A DNA stretch of 64,000 nt. Source: CAYZGU01 sp964478165 (GTDB taxonomy: Bacteria > Poribacteria > WGA-4E > JAJDTR01). Shown here piece after piece: positions 1-9,439 of this stretch. How positions within the stretch are numbered: position 1 is the first letter of the stretch; the number at the start of each line of letters is the position of its first letter. The translations under genes and the position numbers were made by a program. The stretch is from NCBI GenBank assembly GCA_964478165.1, contig CAYZGU010000039.1:62001-126000 (forward strand), in the 5' to 3' direction. Below the pieces are notes generated by a model that did no database searches, had not been told where the DNA came from, and worked only from the letters and a program-made list of their open reading frames with translations.

Positions 1-561
1 ATGGTAGATTTGCATTTGGAGGATATTTTTGCCCAGGTGTTGCTGCGAATTGGTGAAGATTCCTCGAGGAGCGGGTTAATAAAGACCCCGCATCGTGCGT
101 CTAGAGCGCTCTCCTTTTTAACTCAGGGCTATCATCAAAATGTTGAGGGGATTTTGAACAATGCCATCTTTGAAGAAGAATATGACGACATGGTAATTGT
201 TAAAGACATTGAATTTTACAGTTTGTGTGAACATCACATACTTCCGTTTTTTGGAAAATGCCACGTGGGCTATATTCCGCAAAAGAAGATTGTCGGTCTG
301 AGCAAGATACCTCGTATTGTGGACATGTTTTCCCGCCGGTTGCAAGTGCAAGAGAGATTAACATTCCAGATCGCTCAAGCATTGGAGAGCTCACTCAAAC
401 CACTCGGTGTTGCGGTTGTGATGGAAGCACAGCACATGTGCATGATGATTCGCGGTGTCGAAAAACAGCACTCACAAACAATGACAAATGTGATGCTAGG
501 GGCGTTTAGGAATGAAGATTCAACGCGATCAGAGTTTATGAAGTGCTTTCAGATCTCATGA
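1..561 (+). CDS. folE: GTP cyclohydrolase I
   Basis: FolE converts GTP to 7,8-dihydroneopterin triphosphate, the first step of tetrahydrofolate (and pterin) synthesis, in the cytosol. The 186 visible residues cover the family core. Cys76 and His79 in SLCEHH and Cys147 in QHMCMM match the three zinc ligands (Cys110, His113, Cys181 of the E. coli enzyme), and GKCHVGYIP and IRGVEKQHS are family blocks. The reading frame opens at base 1, so the true start may lie outside the window and the N-terminus may be a little short; E. coli FolE is 222 residues. An SDR gene follows 150 bp downstream on the same strand. Identification is secure, the start is not. Confidence 0.93.
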   Translation: MVDLHLEDIFAQVLLRIGEDSSRSGLIKTPHRASRALSFLTQGYHQNVEGILNNAIFEEEYDDMVIVKDIEFYSLCEHHILPFFGKCHVGYIPQKKIVGLSKIPRIVDMFSRRLQVQERLTFQIAQALESSLKPLGVAVVMEAQHMCMMIRGVEKQHSQTMTNVMLGAFRNEDSTRSEFMKCFQIS

Positions 562-710
562 CGGTTAGGACACTCATGAGGCAGGCCTTCGAAGGAACAT
601 CAGAAGCTTTTTAAATGATAATGGTCTTTTTATACGGGACGTTCAGGTTGTCGAAAAACTCTGTTTCGCTGTTTTAACGATGGTAGTTTTCTTATTTTAA
701 CGGAGCTGTT

Positions 711-1436
711 GTGAACGAACACATGTTGAAGGATAAGGTTGTATTAATTACGGGAGCGTCACGCGGAATTGGTGCAGAAACAGCTTTGGCGTTTGGGCGC
801 GCTGGCGCAAAAGTGGTATTGGCTGCGCGGAAGGAACACGAAGTGGAAGCTGCAGCGGAGCGTGTGCGTGACAACGGAGGTGAGGCGCTCGCCTTGGTAG
901 CTGATGTGACTAAAGCCGATCAAGTTGAAAATCTGATCCAGTTAGCACTCCGCAGTTACGAAAACATTGACATTTTAGTGAACAATGCTGGAGCTGCTGG
1001 TTTCGGTCGCGTGGTTGATTTTGATCCATTGCTTTGGAACACTGTCATTGAATCAAATCTCACAAGTATCTATCTTTGTTCGAGATATGTTCTAGGACCA
1101 ATGCTTGCCCGAAAATCGGGGCAGATTATCAATGTGTTGTCGGTTGCGGCCACTACAACCTTCAGAAATTCAGGGGCTTATTGTGCCGCGAAATCGGGTG
1201 CCTTAGCGCTTACGAAGGTCTTATCAGAGGAAGTCCGGCAAGAAAACATTCGAGTTACGGCCGTTTTACCGGGTTCCACACATACTGGATTTTGGGACGG
1301 AATGGAAACGCATCCAGACTTCGATCTGATGTTAAAGCCTGCGCATGTCGCATCGACAATCCTCTCTGTTGCTATACAGCCACTTGGAATGGTAATTGAT
1401 GAGGTTACTGTTACACCGCCTCTCGGAATCTTGTAA
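711..1436 (+). CDS. Short-chain dehydrogenase/reductase (FabG-like)
   Basis: A classical SDR of 241 residues, probably an NAD(P)H-dependent ketone/alcohol oxidoreductase. The Rossmann motif TGASRGIG lies at residues 14-21, NNAG at 91-94, the catalytic serine is near 144 and the active site YCAAK is at 157-161. The GTG start at 711 is chosen because GGAG at 702-705 sits five bases upstream; an internal ATG at 723 would be poorly spaced. It follows folE by 150 bp, so a pterin-reductase-like role is possible, but the sequence is equally compatible with a general 3-oxoacyl reductase. Substrate unknown. Confidence 0.85.
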   Translation: MNEHMLKDKVVLITGASRGIGAETALAFGRAGAKVVLAARKEHEVEAAAERVRDNGGEALALVADVTKADQVENLIQLALRSYENIDILVNNAGAAGFGRVVDFDPLLWNTVIESNLTSIYLCSRYVLGPMLARKSGQIINVLSVAATTTFRNSGAYCAAKSGALALTKVLSEEVRQENIRVTAVLPGSTHTGFWDGMETHPDFDLMLKPAHVASTILSVAIQPLGMVIDEVTVTPPLGIL

Positions 1437-1481
1437 GATCCGCCGGTAGTTAGTTGGTAAGGCCAACGCCCATTCCAGGAC

Positions 1482-2897
1482 TTACGCTGTTGTTTCCGAT
1501 TTGATGAACTTAGATTGCGTGCTCCGGATTCGTACTTTCCGAATCCGCCGTGCGTCGGCGTCCGCTATGGTGATAATTAGGCTCTCTGTATTGACTTTAT
1601 CCCCTGATTTTGGAATTGTACCGGTGTGGTTCAGAATGTAGCCTGCTACTGTTTTGTAGTCGCCTGATGGGATGGCGACATCATACTGTTCCGACAGAAC
1701 GTTTACTTCTGTTCTTCCGTCACATTCTAGAAGACGTGGACTAATCAGCCGCAGCGATTCTGGTTCGTCCCGTTCATCTGAAAACTCCCCGATGATTTCC
1801 TCTACCAAATCCTCCACAGTGGTTAATCCCACTATTCCGCCATATTCATCTACGACGAACACCATAGTGTGATGACTTTGTTGTATTTCTTTGAGGAGTA
1901 CGTTCGTGTTTTTCGATGCGGGAACGTATTGTAGGTTTTTGCGAATAAACGGTTCAAGAGCCTCCGACTCACCATTGGAATAGATGACATCAAGCAGATT
2001 AACAACCCCGATGATATTGTTGATCTGTTCCTCGTATACAGGAACGCGTGAGATGCCGGCTTCAGAGGCTGTCTGCAAAAACGTATCAATTTGTGTTGAT
2101 TTGTCGACGGCGATGATGTCAACTAGAGGCACCATCACCTGCTCAACGGTTCGGTTGTGAAGATTTAGAACACTGTGAATCATTCTTCGTTGATTCTTTA
2201 AAATGCGTCCTGATTGTTCACCGATTGTGGCTAGAAGACGTAGTTCGTCGCGTTGGGTGTCGGGCGACGTAGGCGCGGATCGCTTGTCGGCAATTCTAAC
2301 GAGAAAATTTGCAAGATAACTCATTACGGTTACGATGGGACGGAAGGCTATATCGGAAATACGTAGAACGCTGGAATAGCGTAGTGCAAGCGAATCAGCC
2401 CTGGCCCGAAAAATCGTCTTGGGAAGAATTTCGCCAAAAATTAAAATCAATCCGGTTGAGATCAAGGTCGCAGCAGCTTCTTGGCTCGTTTGCAGTGTTG
2501 AAAGCAGGGTCTGAGTCACCTCTGACATTTGTAACAGGGCTATTACAAATAACAATCCCATTTGAGATGCCATGACATTCGCGATGTTAGTCCCCATGAG
2601 GGTCATCCCGAGTGTTCTTTCAGGAGTTTGAAGCAATCTTCTCAGAATCTCAGCTTTTCTGTTTCCTTCTTCGGCGCGCTGATATATGCTGTGTTTGTCG
2701 AGCGAGACGGTTGCCGTCTCCAAACCTGAGTAGAGGGCGGATAAGAGTACAAAAATTAAAAGACCGATAGCGAGAAAGGCGAATCGGACGAGACCGGTTG
2801 TCCAAAAGTCCGCCGGCGCACTTGGGGCGGTTGCTCCGAGCAGAAAAGCGCAACAAACTATAATCTTAATGGTCTTAAGCGCAAATTTTCCATCCAT
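1482..2897 (-). CDS. CNNM/CorC-type membrane protein with CBS pair (hemolysin C family)
   Basis: An inner-membrane protein of about 471 residues with the layout of the CNNM/TlyC/YfjD family, implicated in divalent-cation (Mg/Co) efflux. An N-terminal hydrophobic helix is followed by a DUF21 transmembrane domain (about 35-210, with the block GEILPKT). A CBS pair spans roughly 250-375, the second ending in DEYGGIVGLTTVEDLVEEI, and a C-terminal CorC_HlyC domain follows. An upstream in-frame TTG at 2906 is possible, but AGGA ends ten bases before the ATG at 2897 and lies almost against the TTG, so the ATG is preferred. It sits about 100 bp downstream of a paralogue on the same strand; the two may form an operon. 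Confidence 0.85.
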   Translation of the reverse strand: MDGKFALKTIKIIVCCAFLLGATAPSAPADFWTTGLVRFAFLAIGLLIFVLLSALYSGLETATVSLDKHSIYQRAEEGNRKAEILRRLLQTPERTLGMTLMGTNIANVMASQMGLLFVIALLQMSEVTQTLLSTLQTSQEAAATLISTGLILIFGEILPKTIFRARADSLALRYSSVLRISDIAFRPIVTVMSYLANFLVRIADKRSAPTSPDTQRDELRLLATIGEQSGRILKNQRRMIHSVLNLHNRTVEQVMVPLVDIIAVDKSTQIDTFLQTASEAGISRVPVYEEQINNIIGVVNLLDVIYSNGESEALEPFIRKNLQYVPASKNTNVLLKEIQQSHHTMVFVVDEYGGIVGLTTVEDLVEEIIGEFSDERDEPESLRLISPRLLECDGRTEVNVLSEQYDVAIPSGDYKTVAGYILNHTGTIPKSGDKVNTESLIITIADADARRIRKVRIRSTQSKFIKSETTA

Positions 2898-3002
2898 CGA
2901 AGACAATTCCTAGTCAGAAAAGGTATAGCTGAGTGTAATTGGCTTTTGGAATCTAGTATTCCTGCATTCCAGCCTTAGGTATCAGTAGACGGCCGACTAC
3001 CA

Positions 3003-4367
3003 TTATTTCGATGTTTGTACAGATTCTGCATCGTGTTCGGGGAGGGTCATTATCACAACGCCGACGAAATTCCCTTCCATTGCTGCAATTTCAAAGCGAA
3101 CGCCGCTTTCTTCAATCTGAGATTCTCCAACTTCTGGAACCCGGCCAAAAATTCCAAGAACGAATCCTCCAATGGTATCTGCAGTGTACTCATTAAGCTT
3201 TAGTGAGAATTGTTGATTTATGGATTTTACGGTAACTCGGCCGGATACCTCAATTAGAGATGGATTGTCTGCATAAGGAAGAATGTCGGGGGACTTCAGA
3301 GTCGTGTCATGTTCATCGACAATATCGCCCACGACTTCCTCAAGGACATCTTCAATCGTGACTATCCCAGATACGCCACCGTACTCATCCAATAGAATTC
3401 CCATTTTCGTCTTCTGCCGGGTGAGTTCGAATAGCAAATCAGCCAGTTTCTTGGTTTCAAGAACGAAGAAGGGTTGACGGATAAGAGTATCTTCAGATTT
3501 CGAATCTCCTAGAAGATGTCGTCGGACGAGAAAATTTTCGATGGTCATTTCTCGTATGTCCAGATGTCTCCACACGGGTACATCCTTGACTTGAAAGATT
3601 CCGCAGATGTCATCTATTTGCTTTCGATAGATTGGAATTCGTGAGAATCCAAATTGTTTGGATTTTTCCAGAATCTCCTGGACAGTCGCGGACGCTTCTA
3701 CGGCAATCATCTCTGTACGTGGCACCATAATCTCCCTGGCCTCGATCTCGCGTAGCTGGAGCACGTTGTCTAGGATTTCCCGTTCATTAGCGTGTAGTAT
3801 TACACCATCATTTTTGTTGAGGATAGCCCTAAAATCTGCAGCGGTTAGTCTCTCTGTGTTTGGGATATCACTTCCACCGAACAGAGGCATTAATAGCTCA
3901 ATGATGCCTCTCAGCAGAGTGCGTAAAGGTGAGATTAAGATGGAGAATATCCAAAGCGGGCGCGCTGTGATGCGTGCAAAAATCTCCGCGTATCTAATTG
4001 CGTAGGTCTTGGGCGTAATTTCGCCAAAAATTAGAACAGGCAGTGTAATCGACAGGGTCGCAATGCAAAACTTGGCGACTTCTCCGAGGTTTTCGAAAAA
4101 GGGCAAGCGACGGATGAGGGAGTAAGCTATTGTCGTAAAAGCGACGTTAACGAAGGTATTACCAAGTAAAAGGGTGATGAATAATCGACGGGGATTGTCG
4201 ACGAAGTTCAGAATCGCAATGGTTTTCCTCTTTTTCTCAGTACGGAGGCGTTCGACCTCTATCTTAGTCAGAGCGCACAAGGCGGTCTCCGAACCGGAGA
4301 AAAAGCCAGATATAAGGAGTAGCAACCCCAATGCTATGAGGTGAGGCAAAAGTTGGTCAATTTCCAT
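3003..4367 (-). CDS. CNNM/CorC-type membrane protein with CBS pair, paralogue
   Basis: A second member of the CNNM/CorC family, 454 residues. Residues 1-190 form the DUF21 membrane domain (SGFFSGSETAL near 20-30, FGEITPKTYA further on). The CBS pair contains MVPRTEMIAVEAS and, in its second half, LLDEYGGVSGIVTIEDVLEEVV; the CorC_HlyC domain closes the protein. Adjacent paralogues of this family are common and are thought to work in ion homeostasis or as partners in one complex; the partnership is inference. No clear Shine-Dalgarno precedes the ATG at 4367. The gene is upstream of the 1482-2897 paralogue, which it probably co-transcribes. Confidence 0.85.
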   Translation of the reverse strand: MEIDQLLPHLIALGLLLLISGFFSGSETALCALTKIEVERLRTEKKRKTIAILNFVDNPRRLFITLLLGNTFVNVAFTTIAYSLIRRLPFFENLGEVAKFCIATLSITLPVLIFGEITPKTYAIRYAEIFARITARPLWIFSILISPLRTLLRGIIELLMPLFGGSDIPNTERLTAADFRAILNKNDGVILHANEREILDNVLQLREIEAREIMVPRTEMIAVEASATVQEILEKSKQFGFSRIPIYRKQIDDICGIFQVKDVPVWRHLDIREMTIENFLVRRHLLGDSKSEDTLIRQPFFVLETKKLADLLFELTRQKTKMGILLDEYGGVSGIVTIEDVLEEVVGDIVDEHDTTLKSPDILPYADNPSLIEVSGRVTVKSINQQFSLKLNEYTADTIGGFVLGIFGRVPEVGESQIEESGVRFEIAAMEGNFVGVVIMTLPEHDAESVQTSK

Positions 4368-4871
4368 TCGTATCGGAGTTGAAAAAGAGACCGGTGATAT
4401 AGTGGCGAAAAGCTCGCTTGAGCGCTATAATGTGTATGGGATGTCATGCGTCGGGGTGCTGGCGACGATTTTCTAATCATTCCTGAGATGTGAATGCCCA
4501 GATACACCCAACCCTTCCCATGTTTGTGATCGTAAAAGTGTAGCACATCAAGGAACAAACAGCAACAGGAATTCAGACTTTTTCGAAATCTATCAGGCAT
4601 GAGGTCTTAGAAAATGGAACCGGTTGACTCGGTGCGCATCCGAAGGGTTAGACATGTGACACTATATGTGGTATGAAAAACACCACAAGATACAATTCTT
4701 TCATTTGGCAGAAAAGATCGTACAATATGTAGTATGTGAGAATAGCTGTCATACAACTATTTTGTGCCGGAAACGCGTTTGGCGTTGACAGTTTAATAAT
4801 TGTATGGTAGCCTGTTGTCAGTCTTTAGTCGACATCATAGCCGTGGCCAGTCGCATTGGGGAGAAATAGGC
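4368..4871. other. Intergenic region between divergent genes
   Basis: About 500 bases between the CNNM-type gene (-) and the kinase (+). It holds a likely promoter for the kinase (4785-4813). I see no convincing coding sequence; the open frames here have no start signal or recognisable family. Confidence 0.6.
4785..4813 (+). promoter_or_regulatory. Possible sigma-70 promoter of the Ser/Thr kinase gene
   Basis: A perfect -35 hexamer TTGACA (4785-4790) is followed after 17 bases by TAGCCT (4808-4813), a poor -10. The predicted transcript would start near 4820, about 50 bases before the GTG start. The weak -10 keeps confidence low. Confidence 0.35.
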
Positions 4872-6932
4872 GTGCAGATTAACGGATTAGTCCTAGGAAA
4901 ATATCGAATAGAAAAATTGATCAACAATGGTAGCTTTGCTTCGGTATTTCGTGCAAGAGAGGAGCTGACGGGGCGCATCGTCGCTATTAAGGCGTTACCG
5001 AAGTCTATCTACCCGCCGGAACGACTACGTTATTTGTTAACTGAATTGAGTGCTATGACATTGAATTGGGGACATGAGAACATCGTCTCGATTCACACAG
5101 TTGAGCCCGGCGAGGATGATTATGTTGCTTACATTGTTATGGAGTACATAGACGGACCCACCCTATATGACCGAATGTCCACTGAATCGTTTGCTCCGAC
5201 TCGCGCAATTAATATTGCGCTGGACATTTGTCGAGGTTTTATTGCCGTGCATGCACGGAATATCATCCACCGTGACATTAAACCGCAGAACATTCTTCTC
5301 ACCTCGGATTACAGGGCAAAAATCAGCGATTTTGGTGTCGCTCGCATACTCGAAGCGACCAATGATCTCGCCGAGACGCTCACAGGTACACGGAAGTACA
5401 TGGCGCCTGAGCAATACGATGGGGAATATGATTATCGGGTAGATTTATACTCGTTAGGATTAATTCTCTATGAGATGTTGACCGGACGATTTCCATTCCG
5501 CGGTAAAAACCACAATGAGATAAAGATGAAGAAGTTGGACGTCGAGGTTGATTTTTCTAATGAACTGCCCGACGAGTTCTCCGAGTTTTTGTACAAGGTG
5601 TTACATCGCGATGTGAATGTACGTTACCAGACCGCTACCGAAATGTATGAGGATTTGAATCGCATTCGCGAATCATGGTATGAGCGCTCTGTGCGGAACA
5701 TGCTCAGCGTCCACGAGGATTTGGATACGCTCCATGCAAAACTTTCAAAGGATCGAAAAGAGTTGCGGATTTCGACGGATGTAGCAGAGAAGATTGAATT
5801 GGAACTTCGGTATGACTGGTTGATCGAGGAGGAGAGGCGGAAACAGGACCGGCTTGGGCGGGAGATGGATACGCACTATGAGCTGGCAATTCAATGTCTT
5901 AATGACGCTAATCCAGTCGACGCACTGCAGGAGGTTCAAAAAGCTCATCGGCTTCATTCGATGGAAGTTGAGCACACCAAGAAGACGGAGGAGATATTTC
6001 TGGCCCTGTCTGATGCCTTGGCAACTAATAGCACTCCTTCTACAGCCAATGAGTTAGCTGATCTAATCAGACGGTTGTCGGCCAACGAGTTCCAGGCATT
6101 CGAAGCGTGGTTTACTGAGCACCGCGTTCAGGGTGCCCACAATGAATCTACGGATTTCTCAGATTCAGGCTCACGCGAAGCGAGGGAAAATGGTTCGTTT
6201 CCGCACATTGCATTGCAGCCTACTCCGGTGGGTGAACCTCCTGCGGAGGTGTTGCTGAGGACTTTACATGAAGATCCTAGGTACCCTCACGAAGTTAAGG
6301 CAGCACGAATCTTGAATTCGGCTGAACAGAATGCACGGGTGAGGACCAAACGTGCTCGGTCGGAATATAAAAAGCTTGGTGATTTCTATCGGCAGGCGGC
6401 TTTGGCTTTCGTTGCTTCAGAAGATTGGGAACGGGTTGCGGATTGTTATGTGCGAGCTCGGTTTGCGTATATTGCGGCTAGACGTTTTGGTAGCGCAAGA
6501 CAAATAGCGCACCAGGCGGGAATCTACTATTCGAAATTTGCCGAGGACATGGAAAATCAGCAACGATGGACGGAAGCCGGGGGGCACTATATTTTTTCAG
6601 CTGAACATTATACACATGGTGAATCTGTAGATGCGGCTGATGAAAGCCGATTGCGTGCAACAATTTGTTACCTGAATGCGGCAGAGGATGCGAGGACGGT
6701 AGAAGACATTCAGCGTATTTACGATTATTGCGAAAAAATCTTTTCCATTGCAAAGACCATGCAAAGATCCTCAAAAGCGGTAACGGCAGCCCGGAAATTG
6801 GTTGAGGAGACAGAGAATTCCTTCGCCAAGCCATCGCGAAAGCACCTCCAATTGGGCAAGTGTTATTCACCGAAATCTGATTCCATCCGAGGAACAGTTG
6901 GGCTGCGGACGAATCCTACTGACAAACCATAG
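4872..6932 (+). CDS. Soluble Hanks-type Ser/Thr protein kinase with C-terminal helical repeats
   Basis: A 686-residue cytosolic protein kinase. Kinase domain at about 10-275: VAIK lysine at 40, helix-C glutamate near 58, HRD at 133-135 with IKPQN after it, DFG at 153-155 and MAPEQY in the activation segment. The glycine loop is unusual: NNGSFAS (18-24) keeps only the middle glycine of GxGxxG. The rest has a coiled-coil-like stretch (about 290-370) and TPR/SNAP-like helical repeats (about 520-650). There is no membrane segment and no PASTA or other sensor domain, unlike PknB types. The GTG start at 4872 is supported by GGGGAG at 4858-4863, eight bases upstream; a longer frame to 4800 lacks such support. 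Substrates unknown. Confidence 0.88.
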   Translation: MQINGLVLGKYRIEKLINNGSFASVFRAREELTGRIVAIKALPKSIYPPERLRYLLTELSAMTLNWGHENIVSIHTVEPGEDDYVAYIVMEYIDGPTLYDRMSTESFAPTRAINIALDICRGFIAVHARNIIHRDIKPQNILLTSDYRAKISDFGVARILEATNDLAETLTGTRKYMAPEQYDGEYDYRVDLYSLGLILYEMLTGRFPFRGKNHNEIKMKKLDVEVDFSNELPDEFSEFLYKVLHRDVNVRYQTATEMYEDLNRIRESWYERSVRNMLSVHEDLDTLHAKLSKDRKELRISTDVAEKIELELRYDWLIEEERRKQDRLGREMDTHYELAIQCLNDANPVDALQEVQKAHRLHSMEVEHTKKTEEIFLALSDALATNSTPSTANELADLIRRLSANEFQAFEAWFTEHRVQGAHNESTDFSDSGSREARENGSFPHIALQPTPVGEPPAEVLLRTLHEDPRYPHEVKAARILNSAEQNARVRTKRARSEYKKLGDFYRQAALAFVASEDWERVADCYVRARFAYIAARRFGSARQIAHQAGIYYSKFAEDMENQQRWTEAGGHYIFSAEHYTHGESVDAADESRLRATICYLNAAEDARTVEDIQRIYDYCEKIFSIAKTMQRSSKAVTAARKLVEETENSFAKPSRKHLQLGKCYSPKSDSIRGTVGLRTNPTDKP

Positions 6933-7824
6933 TTGCCAATGTCGCTTCGACCTACCATCCCCGTACGGACAAAATTGGCTTTTTACTTTTCATTAGCTCT
7001 CCCTTTTGTTCACAGGACCTTCTACCACCTGTGCCGTTCGAGCAGTTCTTCGCAGAGTCCTTAACGCTAAGTGTTGTGCAATTAAACCACACTCATCTTT
7101 CTTTGGAGGGTGGAGTCCGGGTCTTTCTCCGATTGATTTCGTATCATCGCTGGTTCAATTTTCGCAAACATCCTGAATTGCACCAGTGATGGGGTAGTCG
7201 CGGTTTCCGATCAGGTAGAAGGAAGAGGTTGGAATGATTCTTCATTGCTGTTAACCGCAAGGTTTGAGTGGAAGGTCTTCCAGTTGAATTCACGTTGTTG
7301 AAGATTGCGAATGTAGAACTGAGCAATAATGCGTCCGGCCTATCTTCGGTGTGTTTCAGAGCGAGAGCTATAGCTCCAATTTGTGCGTTTCCGTTTCGCT
7401 AGGAACTTAAGAATGCGTGCCCATGTGTTTCCGAGTGCAGATCGTCGATTGGTTTTCGATCTAACGTTCTCTAGCATGCGGGATACGCCCCCAATCTATG
7501 CTTGCTAGGAACTCCCAGGTGTGTTGGTTTCATCGAATGAGGGGGTGGTTTTTGCAGTCGAATGGAGTCTGTATCCTATTTGTGCGTAGGTATCTCAGAT
7601 TGTTCTCGGATTTCGGAGTCCATTGCGTAAGGTACGCTTGAGTCCGGCCGGGGATTGTGTCACTAGCTTTGGGTAGATCTGCTGAGTGGTATTTCTCGGC
7701 TTTCGGCCACGATTAAACCCATGCTCTTTCAGAGCGTTGAAATTAGACTGACAGTTGCGTAAAAACGCTTTACAATGACTGACAGTAGATGTATACTTAG
7801 CCACTTAGGAAGGGGTATTTGAGC
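6933..7824 (+). pseudogene. Gap with probable decayed gene of unknown family
   Basis: The 890 bases before aroK contain no intact gene, but the + strand shows successive protein-like segments in alternating frames. A signal-peptide-like start at 6939 (MSLRPTIPVRTKLAFYF) is followed by a frame from about 7016 to 7186 (PPVPFEQFFAESLTLS), then 7137 to 7298 (DGVVAVSDQVEGRGW, LLLTARFEWKVF), then 7298 to 7399 (LKIANVELSNNASGL). The hydrophobic/polar rhythm resembles a periplasmic beta-rich protein such as an AsmA-like domain, but I cannot assign it firmly. The last 80 bases hold the aroK promoters. Confidence 0.35.
7748..7797 (+). promoter_or_regulatory. Two overlapping sigma-70 promoters in front of aroK
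   Basis: P1: CTGACA (7748-7753), 17-base spacer, TACAAT (7771-7776). P2: TTTACA (7769-7774), 17-base spacer, TATACT (7792-7797). The -35 of P2 overlaps the -10 of P1. Starts near 7783 and 7804 would give leaders of about 40 and 20 bases before the aroK ATG. Confidence 0.6.
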
Positions 7825-8352
7825 ATGGCAAATCTTATTCTTATTGGCTTTATGGGAAGTGGAAAATCGGCCGTGGGTCTGAAGCTCTCTAAGCGTTTGC
7901 AAATGAAATACACCGATACGGACGACCTCGTTGAGGCGGTTGCTGGATTGAGTGTAGCGGACATCTTTGATGAATATGGAGAGGCTTATTTTCGTAGGTT
8001 GGAGAGCGAGGCTGTTCGCAAAGTTTCACTTTTGGAAAAGCACGTTATTTCGACTGGTGGAGGGGTTGTCCTACGCCCGTCGAATATGGAGAGCCTTAAG
8101 CGGGGCGGGATTCTTTTCTGCTTGTCGGCGACAGCGGAAGAAATCTGGGCCCGGGTGAGAACGCAGGAACACCGTCCACTGCTGAAAGAACCAGATAGCT
8201 TAGAAGAGATTCGTGAGATGCTCAGCGCACGTGCGCCATATTACAGCGCTACTGACTACACGATTCAAACCACTGGCCTATCAGTTGAACAGGTTACAAA
8301 TGAAATTGTAGAGGTATTCGAATATGCCATCGATTTGCGTCGCGTTGGGTGA
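7825..8352 (+). CDS. aroK: Shikimate kinase
   Basis: Phosphorylates shikimate to shikimate 3-phosphate with ATP, the fifth step of the chorismate pathway. A 175-residue P-loop kinase with Walker A GFMGSGKS at 8-15, shikimate-binding Asp34 and Arg58, the TGGG turn at 77-80, and the lid segment containing EHRPLL. The ATG at 7825 is preferred over a TTG six bases upstream: it gives the family-typical start (MANLILIGFMGSGK), with AGGAAGGGG ending nine bases before it. It overlaps aroB by 29 bases, so the pair is translationally coupled. Confidence 0.95.
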   Translation: MANLILIGFMGSGKSAVGLKLSKRLQMKYTDTDDLVEAVAGLSVADIFDEYGEAYFRRLESEAVRKVSLLEKHVISTGGGVVLRPSNMESLKRGGILFCLSATAEEIWARVRTQEHRPLLKEPDSLEEIREMLSARAPYYSATDYTIQTTGLSVEQVTNEIVEVFEYAIDLRRVG

Positions 8353-9439
8353 AAACAGTTATCCAATTATGGTCGATCACAATGTTCTTGGTCAAATCGG
8401 CCAATTGCTTAAGCCGAAGGCGAGATCCGATTGTGTCGTTGTTGTAGCGGACGTTGTTGTTAGTCAACTTTATGGTGGTCTGGTTTTGGAAGGCCTTAGA
8501 GATGCCGGATTCAATTCCCAGTTAATCGAAGTTCCTTCCGGAGAGGAGCAGAAATCGCTTGAGTGGTTCGGTAGACTGCACGATACACTTATCGATTGCC
8601 ATATGGATCGCACATCTACACTCATCGCCCTCGGTGGCGGTGTCATTGGCGATCTTGTGGGATTTGTCGCTGCGACGTATATGCGGGGTATCTCTTTTGT
8701 GCAAATTCCTACAACCTTGCAGGCTCAGGTTGATGCGAGCGTGGGGGGGAAAACAGGAATCAATCATCCAAAAAGCAAGAACCTCATAGGCACGTTTCAT
8801 CAACCGCAGTTCGTGTTAATCGATGTGACAACGTTAAACACGTTGTCGCATCGGGATATTAGGGCGGGTTTGAGTGAAGTCATAAAGCATGGCGTAATCA
8901 TGGATTCCCCCTTGTTTAATCAGGTTGAAGAGAATCTTCACGGAATTCTTAATCTTGATGCAGATGTTCTTATCGACGTAATCACTAGATCGTGTGCGGA
9001 CAAAGCCCAAATTGTTGCCAGTGATGAAAGGGAGAGTCGCCTCCGGATGACGCTCAACTATGGACACACCTTTGGTCATGCAGTCGAAGCTCTGACAGGC
9101 TATAGCCTGTATCGTCATGGCGAAGCGGTTGCCATGGGGATGAATTGTGCAGCGCAGCTCGCTTTAAATCTTGAGATGTTGTCAGGCGAGGAATTAAAGC
9201 GTCAGCGAAATCTCATCAGAGCTGCGGGCCTTCCCGTATATTTTCCGTCAAGTCTCCGGACAAATTCTCTAATAGACGCGATGTACTTGGATAAAAAAAC
9301 AAGGGATGGAAAGCTGACACTGGTTCTCCCCACGTCGATAGGTAGCGTGGCCATTCGCGATGATGTGGACGATGTTGAAATTGTTCGAGCTATTACAGAG
9401 TGCATTAGTGACGAAGAATTCGCGCCCTCGATAGGTTGA
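8324..9439 (+). CDS. aroB: 3-dehydroquinate synthase
   Basis: Converts DAHP to 3-dehydroquinate, the second step of the shikimate pathway; NAD- and divalent-metal-dependent. 371 residues, the usual family length. The NAD-binding turn GGGVIGD is at 104-110, the substrate-loop block PTTLQAQVDASVGGKTG at 129-145, and the metal ligands lie in GLSEVIKHG and NYGHTFGHAVE. The start at 8324 lies inside the 3' end of aroK in another frame. The aroK-aroB order is widespread. A weak hairpin (TCGGTT/AACCGA, 9446-9461) follows the stop but has no T-run. Confidence 0.95.
   Translation: MPSICVALGENSYPIMVDHNVLGQIGQLLKPKARSDCVVVVADVVVSQLYGGLVLEGLRDAGFNSQLIEVPSGEEQKSLEWFGRLHDTLIDCHMDRTSTLIALGGGVIGDLVGFVAATYMRGISFVQIPTTLQAQVDASVGGKTGINHPKSKNLIGTFHQPQFVLIDVTTLNTLSHRDIRAGLSEVIKHGVIMDSPLFNQVEENLHGILNLDADVLIDVITRSCADKAQIVASDERESRLRMTLNYGHTFGHAVEALTGYSLYRHGEAVAMGMNCAAQLALNLEMLSGEELKRQRNLIRAAGLPVYFPSSLRTNSLIDAMYLDKKTRDGKLTLVLPTSIGSVAIRDDVDDVEIVRAITECISDEEFAPSIG

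Noticed and set aside
4334..4600. Minus-strand 88-codon frame at the start of the CNNM-type gene
   Set aside because: Overlaps the real gene start in another frame and shows no motif or ribosome-binding site.
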